A DNA stretch of 64,000 nt from SVFI01 sp045588655 (GCA_045588655.1 JAZNEP010000007.1:97955-161954); one strand, 5' to 3'; shown: positions 17,317-27,310, counted from the first letter of the stretch. Notes: generated by a model not told the origin, from the sequence alone. Numbers and translations are program-made.

Positions 17317-19686
17317 CTATTTCTTAATCTTAACAGAAGATTTTTGTCCTTTCGAAGCAAACAGCTTTTTGTAACTACTATACTTTGCTGATGGAACTTT
17401 TATTTCCGCTTTCGATGAAATACCATATAAAGCCTTGCTTCCGATTTTCTTTAGTTTCTTTGTTTTTACTACCACATTTACCAGCTTTTTGGCACCATAA
17501 AATGCATTGCTTCCGATTTTAGTTACATTAGAACCGATTGCCAGTGTTTTCACTTTGTTATTCCCTTTTAGTGCATTGGCTGAAATCTCCGTCACCTTGT
17601 AGGAAATGCCATCGATTTGAACGGTATCCGGAATGATAATGAGTCCTGCATTTTTGACTGCTACTCCCTTAAACGCTACTGTTTTTGATTTTGAAGTCGA
17701 CGTAAGCACCTTGTACTTATTGTCATTTACCGTATAGGTTTTTCCTTTTTTCGGGAGCATGGTCTTGGTACTTACCGCCACCTCTTGGCTTTTGGCAAAA
17801 TCTACTCCACCACTCAAAGCATATACCTGGTATGTATATTTCTTTTTTGGTGATACTGTATCGGTATAAGTGGTTCCACTGACACTTCCAAGACAATAGT
17901 ATTGACCGCTTCCCGTTTTGCGATACACAAGATAACTCTGTGCTCCGCTGTATGCTGCCCAAGACAATTTGACCGCATTGTTTTTCGTTTGCTTAGCGGT
18001 TACTTTGGACACTTGTCCATAGGTGTTTTGCTTAATGCGCTGTACTATTTTTTGCGCCTGTGCCACACCCTCTACGCTCTCACCAACATATCTTACACTG
18101 TTTTTTGCATCAACGACAACAATCAACGAGTCCTGTCTGGCTACTTTCCCTACCATCGCTGCATATAGATTTCTGTAAGTCAATGCTTTTTCTGTATCCT
18201 GACTATATTTATAGTATCCCGGATTTTGCGTCAACGACATAATATCCTGCAATATCAGTCTTTTCATTTCCTCTGTCGTCATATAATTTTTCTGGGCAGT
18301 TGCATCATAGCCACGATAAATATCAATAACAGCAACATCATATCCGGCTTCTCCCAGCTTCATCTGATAAAACATTGTCAGGATCTTACTAACTTCTGTG
18401 TCAGAAGGATCTAAAAAAAGCATAACCTTAATTCTTCCGTCGGACGAAAGTGAATAATTAGAACGGTCCGTTGCTAACAAATCAGCGGTCAAGTTATTTC
18501 GTTGTATTAATTTCTGATCCGGGTCTTCATCCGGAAGCGGATACGACACCGCCGCTGTTGGGAACTGTTTTTTAAACGCAGACGTATTATGTCTCGCATT
18601 TCTTTGATGTCCTGTAAAGTCAGACATATTTTTCAAAAAGTAAGCATGTGTCGGTACATCTGCATCATCCCATGTCGCATCAAGATTGTAATACTCATTT
18701 CCGATTTTTACTATATTCCAACCGTGCGTTGGATTTCCGGCGTAATCATCATTTCCGCAGATTACTCTTGCGCTGATTCCTGCTTCTTCTGCCAGTCTGT
18801 AAAACAGGGTTGCATACGCCTGACATACTGCATAACCGTCCGCCAACGCAGCATATGTAGTGTACATATAATTATAATTCTGATCGATTTCGTAATGATA
18901 GGTATCATAAGCCATGATACCCATAATGTAATCATAGATTCTTCTGACTTTCTCGTAGTCATTGACCGACGAAGATTTTAACTGTAGCTGTTTTACAATC
19001 TGATTCACACGCTTTGTCACATACTTTTCTTCCTCCGCCGACGTACGATATAAAAATTGAAAACGCATTGTCATGGTCCCATTATTATGCAACTCCGACG
19101 TCCAGCGATACGCCTGCATGTGCCAATATAAATAGTCTCCTTCCATTGGTTTTCCGTTCACATCATATTCAAATGCCTTGTCTATAACTTTTTTTACATC
19201 TTTCAACGTTGAATCTTTCGTATTTGCGATTTTTATGGAAATCATTTCTTTTCTGGCTACCAGTTTAGATCGCAAATATGCCGCCGCATCCTCAATCGTC
19301 GCATAAGATGCATGCTGGGCTGTAAGAACCTCATCTTCCGAACTAATGCTGTTTCCGGATATATCATTTTCTGATATAGTATTTCCGGACACACTCATCT
19401 GCGCCGAAACTTCATCCCCAAGAAGCTGTGCATACATTTCTTCATCCGCGGCTTTTATCTCCTCTTTATAGCAGTCATAATGGCGATAAAACTCTTCGCT
19501 TGACATCATTGCATCTTTAATTGCTTCCTCGGAAATATCCAGCATTTGCATCCCCGTCTGTGCACTCTGCTCAAATTCGCTTTCCGGCATAAATCCGTTT
19601 TGAGCAGAAACCGGAACCACGGTCTCAAGTAGCAGCAGCATCGCTACCAGTATCATACTTACCCTTTTACACCATATGTTTTTCAT
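17317..19686 (-). CDS. Secreted transglutaminase-like protein with FN3 and BspA-type leucine-rich repeats
   Basis: A 789-aa exported protein. It begins with a signal peptide cleaved near VSA-QNG. Residues 100-117 are a Ser/Gly/Asn/Ile low-complexity repeat (SGNTISENDISGNSISSE). A transglutaminase/protease-like core follows, with the triad Cys288 (YAVCQAY), His321 (THGWN) and Asp336 (NLDATWDD). Residues ~400-545 (KVMLFLDPSDTEVSKIL) look like a thioredoxin-type fold without CxxC. A fibronectin III domain spans ~555-640, and LRR_5 repeats (VTKIGSNAFYGAKKL, KIGSKALYG) span ~690-770. It probably acts on wall or host/food proteins outside the cell; whether it is a protease or a cross-linking enzyme cannot be told. 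Confidence 0.9.
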   Translation of the reverse strand: MKNIWCKRVSMILVAMLLLLETVVPVSAQNGFMPESEFEQSAQTGMQMLDISEEAIKDAMMSSEEFYRHYDCYKEEIKAADEEMYAQLLGDEVSAQMSVSGNTISENDISGNSISSEDEVLTAQHASYATIEDAAAYLRSKLVARKEMISIKIANTKDSTLKDVKKVIDKAFEYDVNGKPMEGDYLYWHMQAYRWTSELHNNGTMTMRFQFLYRTSAEEEKYVTKRVNQIVKQLQLKSSSVNDYEKVRRIYDYIMGIMAYDTYHYEIDQNYNYMYTTYAALADGYAVCQAYATLFYRLAEEAGISARVICGNDDYAGNPTHGWNIVKIGNEYYNLDATWDDADVPTHAYFLKNMSDFTGHQRNARHNTSAFKKQFPTAAVSYPLPDEDPDQKLIQRNNLTADLLATDRSNYSLSSDGRIKVMLFLDPSDTEVSKILTMFYQMKLGEAGYDVAVIDIYRGYDATAQKNYMTTEEMKRLILQDIMSLTQNPGYYKYSQDTEKALTYRNLYAAMVGKVARQDSLIVVVDAKNSVRYVGESVEGVAQAQKIVQRIKQNTYGQVSKVTAKQTKNNAVKLSWAAYSGAQSYLVYRKTGSGQYYCLGSVSGTTYTDTVSPKKKYTYQVYALSGGVDFAKSQEVAVSTKTMLPKKGKTYTVNDNKYKVLTSTSKSKTVAFKGVAVKNAGLIIIPDTVQIDGISYKVTEISANALKGNNKVKTLAIGSNVTKIGSNAFYGAKKLVNVVVKTKKLKKIGSKALYGISSKAEIKVPSAKYSSYKKLFASKGQKSSVKIKK

Positions 19687-19701
19687 CCTAAGTTCTCCCT
19701 T

Positions 19702-20271
19702 TTAAATATCCAATGTCAACTGAATTTCTTTTTCAGCCTCTTCCCTAAACTGTGCGATACGATCCTGATTCAGTTCCGGAAGATCGGTAAGACTTTTCAC
19801 ACCAAAGCTACGTAGAAACTGTTCCGTTGTACCAAACAATATAGGTCTTCCCGGTGCATCCAGACGTCCAACCTCTGTAATCAGTTCAAAATCAAGCAGA
19901 CGATTGACCGAATGGTCACAGCTGACACCACGTATTTTGTCGATTTCCACCTTTGTTACCGGTTGCTTATACGCAATAATTGAAAGTGTTTCAAGAAGCG
20001 CATCCGTCAAAACATATTTTCTTGGTGTTTTTGCAATCTTGATTAAATAATCATAATATTCCGGTTTGCTACACATTTGATATGCATCTTCCAACTCCGT
20101 AATCGTAATTCCTCTTTCCGACTCATCGTATTCTTTTTGTAATTGTGCAAGTAAGTTTTTGGTCGTTTTCACATCTGCTTCAATCACTTCTGCCAGTTTG
20201 CTGATTTCCACGGAATCTCCCATCGTAAATAAAATTGATTCTAGAATCGCCTTCTGTTTTTTTTCATCCAT
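19702..20271 (-). CDS. scpB: Segregation and condensation protein B
   Basis: ScpB (189 aa) is the winged-helix partner of the SMC-ScpA complex, which organises and separates newly replicated chromosomes. Characteristic text: LTDALLETLSIIAYKQPVTKVEIDKIRGV and DAPGRPILFGTTEQFLRSFG. Length is normal. Its start is five bases after the scpA stop, so the two are translated together. The next gene downstream (17317-19686) begins 15 bases later on the same strand, though it encodes an unrelated secreted protein. Confidence 0.97.
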   Translation of the reverse strand: MDEKKQKAILESILFTMGDSVEISKLAEVIEADVKTTKNLLAQLQKEYDESERGITITELEDAYQMCSKPEYYDYLIKIAKTPRKYVLTDALLETLSIIAYKQPVTKVEIDKIRGVSCDHSVNRLLDFELITEVGRLDAPGRPILFGTTEQFLRSFGVKSLTDLPELNQDRIAQFREEAEKEIQLTLDI

Positions 20272-20276
20272 TTTCT

Positions 20277-21026
20277 TTATTTCGATTCCTTTCTGGTTAT
20301 TTCAATATCATCAAAAGTCTTCTCTTGACGAATGTCAATTTTTCCGATTTTCATAAGCTCCAGTATCACTAAAAACGTGACAATCACTTCAGCTTTTGAA
20401 TTTTGTTTTTCTAACAAATCGCGGAACGATAATTTATCATGTTCCAAAATATAAGTTTCGATATATTGCGTTTTAACTTCCATATCGATTTCTTCTTTTT
20501 CAATTTTTCCAAAATTCGCACGAATCGGATCAATCTTGTCCTCCTGCTTGCGCATCACTGATTCAAAAATCTCCTGCAATTTTACAAGATTAACATCTCC
20601 AAGAAGCTCCTCATAATTCACCGGCGGACGATACTGCTCAATTTCCTTTGGCATCGTCGGCTTTTTGTAAAAATTTTTCACCGCATCAATATGCCTGTCC
20701 TTCAGTTCAAAAGACATATACTTGTACATCTTGTATTCCAAAAGCTTTTGCACCAGTTCTGCCCTCGGATCTTCCTCTTCGCCCTCTTCATTTACTTCTT
20801 TCGGGAGCAACATCCTACATTTAATGTCGATCAGCGTTGCGGCCATCACCAGAAACTCGCTCATCACATTCATATCATCCGTTTCCATTTGTCGAATATA
20901 TGCAAGGTACTGCTCTGTAATCAGAACAATCGGAATATCATAGATATCTACTTTATTTTTTTCAATCAGATGTAAAAGCAGGTCAAGCGGTCCCTCAAAC
21001 ACCTGCAATCTTACTTCCAAAGCCAT
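20277..21026 (-). CDS. scpA: Segregation and condensation protein A
   Basis: ScpA (249 aa) is the kleisin that bridges the SMC heads. The N-terminus (LQVFEGPLDLLLHLIEKNKVDIYDIPI) and the helix EFLVMAATLIDIKCRMLLP are diagnostic. The C-terminal winged helix has KAEVIVTFLVILELMKIGKI. It overlaps neither neighbour but is tightly spaced with scpB, and follows the phosphoesterase by 17 bases. Confidence 0.97.
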   Translation of the reverse strand: MALEVRLQVFEGPLDLLLHLIEKNKVDIYDIPIVLITEQYLAYIRQMETDDMNVMSEFLVMAATLIDIKCRMLLPKEVNEEGEEEDPRAELVQKLLEYKMYKYMSFELKDRHIDAVKNFYKKPTMPKEIEQYRPPVNYEELLGDVNLVKLQEIFESVMRKQEDKIDPIRANFGKIEKEEIDMEVKTQYIETYILEHDKLSFRDLLEKQNSKAEVIVTFLVILELMKIGKIDIRQEKTFDDIEITRKESK

Positions 21027-21043
21027 AGTATTGCCTCTTTCAT

Positions 21044-21898
21044 CTATTCTTCTTTCTTAATCACTATATTTACAAGCTCTGCCGGATTAAACATCCGCAG
21101 TGGAATGGTATGCGCACCAAGGCCTCTGCTTATAATCATCACAGAATCCTTCTTTTTAAACATTCCACCGTCATATTTAGGGAACAAACGGAAATTTGTA
21201 GAAATCACGCCTCCCAGCCATGGTAATCTAACCACACCACCGTGTACATGCCCGCTTAATACGAGATCTGCTCCCCACTGCGCATATTGATCAAAATAAT
21301 CCGGATTATGTGCCAGCAGAATCGAAAAAGAATCCGAAACGCTCTCCGGCAGCAAATGTTCCAAATAATCTTGTGGCATTTCCACTGTTTCAAAACGTTT
21401 GTAAAACTTTCTGTCCACTTCACATCCGGTAATCGACACCCCATACTCTTTAAGATATCTTTGTTCATTTATAAGTCTACGGATACCGGCCTCACTTAAT
21501 AGCCGCTCGAAATCCTCTCCCATATTACCATACTTTTCCGGATAGAGCAAAAGTCTTTGTTCATGATTACCATTTGCATAATACACAGGATATTTTTCCG
21601 ACAAACGTCTTACAAAAGCAGCCGCCTGTGACACATCTTTCCCCGGACTTGCCGTTAAAATATCTCCACCAATCATAATTACATCCGGACAACATCGATC
21701 GATTGCCTTAAATAGTTTTTCATTTGCATTTCCATATTGTTTATTATGAAGATCGGATAAAAACAGAAAGTGAAACTCTTTATTTACTTTTGTACTTTTC
21801 AATTCATAATTCACAACCCGAAACCGGTTGGAATCATAAACCACTATCCCTGTCATCCCTAAAACCAGACAAACCAGTACTACAATTAAACTCTGCAT
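21044..21898 (-). CDS. Membrane-anchored calcineurin-like metallophosphoesterase
   Basis: A 284-aa metallophosphoesterase (YkuE/YaeI-like). A single N-terminal membrane helix (residues ~3-20, IVVLVCLVLGMTGIVVY) precedes the metal-binding motifs LFLSDLHNKQYG, MIGGDIL, YYANGNHEQ, LLAHNPDY and LVLSGHVHGG, in the order expected. Such proteins may hydrolyse phospholipid-type substrates outside the membrane; the substrate is not known here. It is in a run of same-strand genes with scpA and scpB. Confidence 0.92.
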   Translation of the reverse strand: MQSLIVVLVCLVLGMTGIVVYDSNRFRVVNYELKSTKVNKEFHFLFLSDLHNKQYGNANEKLFKAIDRCCPDVIMIGGDILTASPGKDVSQAAAFVRRLSEKYPVYYANGNHEQRLLLYPEKYGNMGEDFERLLSEAGIRRLINEQRYLKEYGVSITGCEVDRKFYKRFETVEMPQDYLEHLLPESVSDSFSILLAHNPDYFDQYAQWGADLVLSGHVHGGVVRLPWLGGVISTNFRLFPKYDGGMFKKKDSVMIISRGLGAHTIPLRMFNPAELVNIVIKKEE

Positions 21899-21946
21899 GT
21901 TAGTTCCTTTCTACGCATTTCACTTATCATACCAAATAATTTGCAT

Positions 21947-23149
21947 TTATAAAAGCATCTTATCCAATACTTTTTTTAAATAATCTTTGTATTTTGCCTT
22001 CTCCACACTTGAAAAATATACCACATCACATCTTCCGATTTCATTACCTCCAAGATAATATACGACTTCACCCGCTTTGTCACCTTCTGATATCGGTGCA
22101 TCCACCATCTCAGGAACCACTATCCTTTTTTCTATTGTCGAAAGATCACTTCCTTTCGTATCAAGATAGGAAAAATCTCCAACCACCCCGACAGATACCC
22201 TTTCTTTAACGCCTCCCGACACACGTAATTCCGGTATTTTTTCTTTGTTATCATCTTTGTATATTTTGCTTACTTCAAAACCATATTCCAGCATCTTCTG
22301 TGCTTCACTGAAACGAATCTTGTAATCCGGTGCTGCCATCACCACTGCAATCAATGAAATACCATCCTTCTGCGCCGTCGCGCTAAAACAATACTTCGCC
22401 TTATCTGTTGAACCGGTCTTTAATCCTGTTGCATATTCATATTGTTTCAATAGTTTGTTCGTACTCGACAGTGTAAATGGTTTTGTCCCCTGCGCGGTTT
22501 CATGCTGAATCTCTTCCTGCCATATCTGCGTATACGCAAAAACTTCCGGATGCTTATTAATCAGCTCTCTAGACATGATTGCAACATCCTTTGCGCTTGT
22601 ATAATGATTATCATCGTTTGACAATCCGCAGCAATCCAGAAAGTGTGTCTGCTCCATCCCCAGTTTCTGTGCTTTCTCATTCATCATTTGAACAAATGCT
22701 TCCTCTGTTCCCGCGATTTTTTCAGCCATCGCCACAGAAGCATCATTTCCGGAGGCTACCGCAATACATTTTATGAGCGTCTCTACACTCTGAATTTCTC
22801 CTTCTTCCAAAAACACCTGTGATCCGCCCATTGATTTTGCGTATTCACTGGTTGTAACTTCGTCTGTCAGCTTTAATGTTCCTTTTTTCATCTCATCAAA
22901 TATAAGAAGCAACGTCATAATCTTAGTAATGCTGGCGGGACTCCTTTTTATCTCAGCATTCTTTTCCAGAATAATCTGTCCAGTGGAAGCTTCCATGAGA
23001 ATTGCGCTTTCGGAGGTAATCCATTCCGCGGATGAATCCTTCTCCTGTGTTGCTGTCACAATGATTGGCGTAGACCACAATCCCACAAAAAAGATGCATG
23101 AAAAAAGCAGACCTAACATCTGCTTTTTCAATTGAGTCAAATGAACCAT
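21947..23149 (-). CDS. D-alanyl-D-alanine carboxypeptidase (DacF-like), copy 2
   Basis: A 400-aa S11-family DD-carboxypeptidase. Active-site motifs: SITK (73-76), SGN (VASGNDASVAMAE) and KTG (GLKTGSTDKAKYC). An N-terminal signal segment (MLGLLFSCIFFVGLW) directs export, and a C-terminal beta-rich domain ends in a short amphipathic tail (KYKDYLKKVLDKMLL) that should anchor it to the membrane. It lies near scpA-scpB, where dacF-type genes are common in Firmicutes. It is clearly different in sequence from the copy at 16056, so this is not a recent duplication. Confidence 0.95.
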   Translation of the reverse strand: MVHLTQLKKQMLGLLFSCIFFVGLWSTPIIVTATQEKDSSAEWITSESAILMEASTGQIILEKNAEIKRSPASITKIMTLLLIFDEMKKGTLKLTDEVTTSEYAKSMGGSQVFLEEGEIQSVETLIKCIAVASGNDASVAMAEKIAGTEEAFVQMMNEKAQKLGMEQTHFLDCCGLSNDDNHYTSAKDVAIMSRELINKHPEVFAYTQIWQEEIQHETAQGTKPFTLSSTNKLLKQYEYATGLKTGSTDKAKYCFSATAQKDGISLIAVVMAAPDYKIRFSEAQKMLEYGFEVSKIYKDDNKEKIPELRVSGGVKERVSVGVVGDFSYLDTKGSDLSTIEKRIVVPEMVDAPISEGDKAGEVVYYLGGNEIGRCDVVYFSSVEKAKYKDYLKKVLDKMLL

Positions 23150-23212
23150 ACTTACCTCTATAAACCATTTCTATAGTTTACGTTTCAGTGTATTGCATTA
23201 TAACTGCATTTT

Positions 23213-23842
23213 TTATTTTCTTTTAAAACGAATATCCATATATGCTTTGATTTCTTCGACACATCCTTCAAAGCCAAGTTTAGAAGCATCCAGACAAAGA
23301 TCATAATTGCGTGCATCATACCATTCATTTCCCGTATAATATTTATAATACTCCGCACGATACTTATCTGTCTTTGCGATATATTTCTCAACTTCCTTGT
23401 CCGACGAGTAGCCAAGTCGCTCTTTTGCATTTTTTACACAAAAACTATGGCTCCCATGCACAAACACGCTAAGAACATTGTCATACTCTTTTAAGATATA
23501 ATCTGCGCAACGCCCTATGATGACACAAGACTCTTCCTCTGCAAGATCACGGATTACTTTTGCCTGATAATTGAACAAATTATCATCGGAAGTAAACTCA
23601 TCACTCTCCGGCGGAATCAGCTGTCCTTTATAAACATTTTTTGTAATACGAAACAGTGGCGAGCTTTTTAACTTTTCGTCTGCTTTTCCAAACAGCCCTT
23701 CCGAAATACCACTTTCATCCGATGCCATTCGCATCAACTCTCTGTCATAACAGTTAATTCCCAACTCTTTGGCTAACATATGACCGACTGTTTTTCCACC
23801 ACTACCATACTGCCTGGCAATTGTAATGATTGTGTTTCCCAT
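23213..23842 (-). CDS. Cytidylate-kinase-like family protein
   Basis: A 209-aa P-loop protein of the cytidylate kinase-like family (Cytidylate_kin2). It has TIARQYGSGGKTVGHMLA (P-loop), YDRELMRMAS, and CVIIGRCADYILKEY. These proteins are widespread in Clostridia, but their substrate is not established. A genuine Cmk is encoded at 6248, so this is probably not the essential CMP kinase. It starts 18 bases after livF in the same direction and so may be cotranscribed with the amino acid importer. Confidence 0.88.
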   Translation of the reverse strand: MGNTIITIARQYGSGGKTVGHMLAKELGINCYDRELMRMASDESGISEGLFGKADEKLKSSPLFRITKNVYKGQLIPPESDEFTSDDNLFNYQAKVIRDLAEEESCVIIGRCADYILKEYDNVLSVFVHGSHSFCVKNAKERLGYSSDKEVEKYIAKTDKYRAEYYKYYTGNEWYDARNYDLCLDASKLGFEGCVEEIKAYMDIRFKRK

Positions 23843-23860
23843 GACTATACCCCCTTATCT

Positions 23861-24571
23861 TTATTCTCCCAAATATGCTTTTTTAATAGAGTCGTCATTC
23901 ATCAATTCTTTCGCATTTCCATGCAGAACAATTTTACCTGTTTCAAGAACATAGGCCCGATCTGCAATCGACAATGCTTTTTTTGCATTCTGTTCTACCA
24001 ATAGTACGGTAGTTCCCGCTTTGCTAACCTGCTGTATAATATCAAATATTTCATTTACAAAAATCGGTGAAAGCCCCATAGACGGCTCATCCATCAAAAT
24101 AATACTTGGATGACTCATGAGCGCACGCCCCATGGCAAGCATCTGCTGTTCGCCTCCGGAAAGTGTCCCAGCCATCTGATTTTTTCTCTCCTGTAATCTA
24201 GGAAAACGATCGTACACCATCTGTAAAGTATTGTTAATCTCTTCTTTATCCTTCCTTGTATATGCACCCATAAGAAGATTTTCATAAACTGAAAGCTGTG
24301 CAAATACACGACGTCCCTCCGGAACATGTGCCATACCCAGAGACACAATCTTATGTCCCGGCATTTTACATATATCCTTCCCCTCATACAAAATACTTCC
24401 TTTTGACGGCGCGATTAGTCCTGTAATGGTGTGTAGTGTCGTCGTCTTTCCTGCACCATTCGCTCCGATTAACGCAATAACTTCACCTTTATTTACTTCA
24501 AAATCAATCCCTTTGATGGCTTCAATCATTCCATAATGAACATGTAAATCTTTTACTTCTAACATTGCCAT
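23861..24571 (-). CDS. livF: LivF, branched-chain amino acid ABC transporter ATPase
   Basis: A 236-aa ATPase subunit. Walker A (GANGAGKTT), signature (LSGGEQQMLAMGRALM), Walker B (IILMDEPSMGLSP) and the H-loop-region Gln (LLVEQNAKKAL) are present in order. The sequence is typical LivF, the shorter of the two ATPases of HAAT importers. The ATG at 24571 has AGGAGG eight bases upstream. It is the last Liv gene. Confidence 0.97.
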   Translation of the reverse strand: MAMLEVKDLHVHYGMIEAIKGIDFEVNKGEVIALIGANGAGKTTTLHTITGLIAPSKGSILYEGKDICKMPGHKIVSLGMAHVPEGRRVFAQLSVYENLLMGAYTRKDKEEINNTLQMVYDRFPRLQERKNQMAGTLSGGEQQMLAMGRALMSHPSIILMDEPSMGLSPIFVNEIFDIIQQVSKAGTTVLLVEQNAKKALSIADRAYVLETGKIVLHGNAKELMNDDSIKKAYLGE

Positions 24572-24583
24572 GCCTGTTTCCTC

Positions 24584-25342
24584 CTATTCACCAAGATATG
24601 CTGTGATCACCTGCGGATTGTTCAATACATCGCTGGTATCTCCCTGCAGAAGCACTTCACCAAAATTAAGCACTGTCAGTTTTTCACAAATCCCGGAAAC
24701 AAGTTTCATATCATGTTCAATCAATAGAATCGTCATATCAAATTCATCACGGACAAAACGAATCGTATCCATCAGATCTTTTGTCTCATTCGGATTCATT
24801 CCGGCTGCCGGCTCATCCAACAATAAAAGTTTTGGTTGCGTTGCCAGCGCTCTTGCAATCTCAAGCTCTCTCTGCTTACCATACGGAAGATTGGATGCCA
24901 AAACATCTGCATACTGATCCAGTTCAAACACTTTAAGAAGCTCCATTGCCTTTTCATCCATCTCTTTTTCTACCTTAAAGAACTTTGGCAGACGTAAAAT
25001 CCCGGTCATAACACTATAATCATGATTGTTATGAAGACCAACTTTTACATTATCCAGTACCGTCATATCTTTAAATAGACGAATATTTTGAAATGTTCTG
25101 GCAATTCCAGCCTTGTTAATGTCAATGGTTCTTTTTCCTGTAATATTCACACCATCCAAAACCACACTTCCTTCATCCGGCTTGTATACGCCTGTCAGAA
25201 GATTAAACACCGTTGTCTTACCGGCTCCGTTTGGTCCAATCAAACCATAGAGTTGTCCTTTTTCAATTTGAATATCAAATGCATTTACCGCACGGAGACC
25301 GCCAAAGGAAATGCCCAGATTTTTTACTTCTAATAATGCCAT
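24584..25342 (-). CDS. livG: LivG, branched-chain amino acid ABC transporter ATPase
   Basis: A 252-aa ATPase. It has Walker A (GPNGAGKTT), the atypical LivG signature (LPYGKQRELEIARALA), Walker B (LLLLDEPAAGMNP) and LLIEHDMKLV. The C-terminal GEVLLQGDTSDVLNNPQVITAYLGE is typical of LivG. It is spaced 3-12 bases from livM and livF. Confidence 0.97.
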   Translation of the reverse strand: MALLEVKNLGISFGGLRAVNAFDIQIEKGQLYGLIGPNGAGKTTVFNLLTGVYKPDEGSVVLDGVNITGKRTIDINKAGIARTFQNIRLFKDMTVLDNVKVGLHNNHDYSVMTGILRLPKFFKVEKEMDEKAMELLKVFELDQYADVLASNLPYGKQRELEIARALATQPKLLLLDEPAAGMNPNETKDLMDTIRFVRDEFDMTILLIEHDMKLVSGICEKLTVLNFGEVLLQGDTSDVLNNPQVITAYLGE

Positions 25343-25345
25343 ATC

Positions 25346-26419
25346 CTATGCCTCCTCCGCTACTTTCTTGTTATTTTTATATTTTGCAACTAATTTTTTA
25401 CGGAAATTAATAAATTGAGGACTCCAGTTAAAGAGCATCATAAAAATAAGTACAATCGCATAAATCAACATACGATAATCTGCAAGTCCACGAAGAAGTT
25501 CCGGAAGGAGTGTAAGAACTACTGCTGCAATCATCGATCCTCTCATATTTCCGATTCCTCCAAGCACTACAAAAACAAGAATCATAATCGACATATTATA
25601 TCCAAAGTTTTTCGGAAGTGCTGTCAGAGTCGATAAATTATGAGAATACAATGCACCTGCAACACCTGCAAGAGATGCGGATATTGTAAATGCAATCAAT
25701 TTATACTTCGTGATATTAATTCCAACAGATTCCGCCGCAATACGGTTGTCACGAATAGACATTACTGCCCTTCCTGTTCTGGAATTTACAAGATTGTTAA
25801 TCACGACAAGCGCTATCAAAATCAAAATCACACCAATGGTAAATGTAGAACAATGCGGAGTACCTGTAATTCCCTGTGCTCCTTTAATTAAAATCTTGCC
25901 ATCCGCTTCCAGGCCAAGTGACATTGTATCTTTCATCGAAAAATGAACTCCTTTGGAATCTACACCCAAATAAATGGCATTCACAAAGTTTTTAATTATC
26001 TCACCAAATGCGAGCGTTACAATTGCCAAATAGTCGCCTTTTAATCTCAGTACCGGAATACCAACCAATATACCTGCTACAGCTGCAGATACTGCAGCGA
26101 TAAGAATTGCAATCACAAAACGAAGCAAATCGCTCTCAATGCTATCTTTCATACTGAGCGAAAACAAGGCACTTGCAAATGCCCCCACACACATAAATCC
26201 AGCATGGCCCAGGCTTAATTCTCCGAGAATACCAACGGTTAAATTTAATGAAACTGCAAGAATTACATAGGTACAAACCGGAACCAAGAGTCCTTCCATC
26301 AACGAAGACATCATACCGGTCAAAACAAAAATCTGAACAATTGCATAGACCAAAATCACCATTGCGTATGTAATCAGATTTCTTTTTGTATTTTTACTCA
26401 TATTTTTCAACATTTTCAT
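25346..26419 (-). CDS. livM: LivM, branched-chain amino acid ABC transporter permease
   Basis: A 357-aa permease with eight or more membrane segments. Conserved LivM text includes LSLGHAGFMCVGAFASALF and LRLKGDYLAIVTLAFGEIIK, plus GVAGALYSH and MRGSMIAAVVLTLLPELLR. It should form the translocation path with LivH. The ATG has AGGAGG five bases upstream. Confidence 0.97.
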   Translation of the reverse strand: MKMLKNMSKNTKRNLITYAMVILVYAIVQIFVLTGMMSSLMEGLLVPVCTYVILAVSLNLTVGILGELSLGHAGFMCVGAFASALFSLSMKDSIESDLLRFVIAILIAAVSAAVAGILVGIPVLRLKGDYLAIVTLAFGEIIKNFVNAIYLGVDSKGVHFSMKDTMSLGLEADGKILIKGAQGITGTPHCSTFTIGVILILIALVVINNLVNSRTGRAVMSIRDNRIAAESVGINITKYKLIAFTISASLAGVAGALYSHNLSTLTALPKNFGYNMSIMILVFVVLGGIGNMRGSMIAAVVLTLLPELLRGLADYRMLIYAIVLIFMMLFNWSPQFINFRKKLVAKYKNNKKVAEEA

Positions 26420-26428
26420 ACGATCCTC

Positions 26429-27310
26429 CTACACTTTCTCCTGAATATTTTTCCCAAGAATACCGGTAGGGCGAACCAGTAACACCACAATCAACACACC
26501 AAATACAATCGCATCGGAAAGCTGTGATGAAATATATGCCTTACTCAGATTTTCAATTACACCAAGTAAAATACCACCAATCATTGCTCCCGGAATCGAT
26601 CCGATACCCCCAAATACCGCCGCAACAAACGCTTTGATACCAGGCATAGAACCTGTATATGGTGTCAGTGAAGGATACGCAGAACATAGAAGCACACCCG
26701 CTACTGCTGCTAACGCTGAACCAATCGCAAAGGTAAGCGCAATCGTTCCATTTACATTGATACCCATCAGCTGCGCAGCACCCCTATCCTCAGATACTGC
26801 AACCATCGCTCTTCCTGCTTTTGTCTTTTTTACGAACAATGTTAATGCAATCATAATGATAATACATGCAATCACCGTTACAATGGTCACTCCTGATACG
26901 GTAAGCTGTCCATCAAACAAAGTAAGACTTGGAACATTTACCACAGATGTAAACGCTTTGGTGTCTGCACCAAATATTAATAATGCCAAATTTTGAAGAA
27001 GGTAGCTGACACCTATCGCTGTAATCAGCACTGCCAGAGGAGAGGTTCCTCTAAGCGGTTTATACGCAACTCTCTCTATGGTCATACCCAAAATAGTACA
27101 GGTCGCCATTGAAATAACAATTGCCACATACGGATTGACCCCCATATTGCTGACTGACACGAAAACTACATATCCACCCACCATAATGACATCGCCATGT
27201 GCAAAATTAAGCATTTTTGCAATTCCATAAACCATGGTATAACCCAAGGCAATAATCGCATAAACACTTCCCAGGCTGATACCTGTAATTAAATACGAAA
27301 TAAAACTCAT
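26429..27310 (-). CDS. livH: LivH, branched-chain amino acid ABC transporter permease
   Basis: A 293-aa permease with many membrane segments. The N-terminus has the LivH hallmark YTMVYGIAKMLNFAHGDVIMVGGY, and the C-terminus GGIGSIPGAMIGGILLGVIENL. It is the first of the four membrane/ATPase genes and lies after a hairpin terminator that separates it from livJ. Confidence 0.97.
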   Translation of the reverse strand: MSFISYLITGISLGSVYAIIALGYTMVYGIAKMLNFAHGDVIMVGGYVVFVSVSNMGVNPYVAIVISMATCTILGMTIERVAYKPLRGTSPLAVLITAIGVSYLLQNLALLIFGADTKAFTSVVNVPSLTLFDGQLTVSGVTIVTVIACIIIMIALTLFVKKTKAGRAMVAVSEDRGAAQLMGINVNGTIALTFAIGSALAAVAGVLLCSAYPSLTPYTGSMPGIKAFVAAVFGGIGSIPGAMIGGILLGVIENLSKAYISSQLSDAIVFGVLIVVLLVRPTGILGKNIQEKV

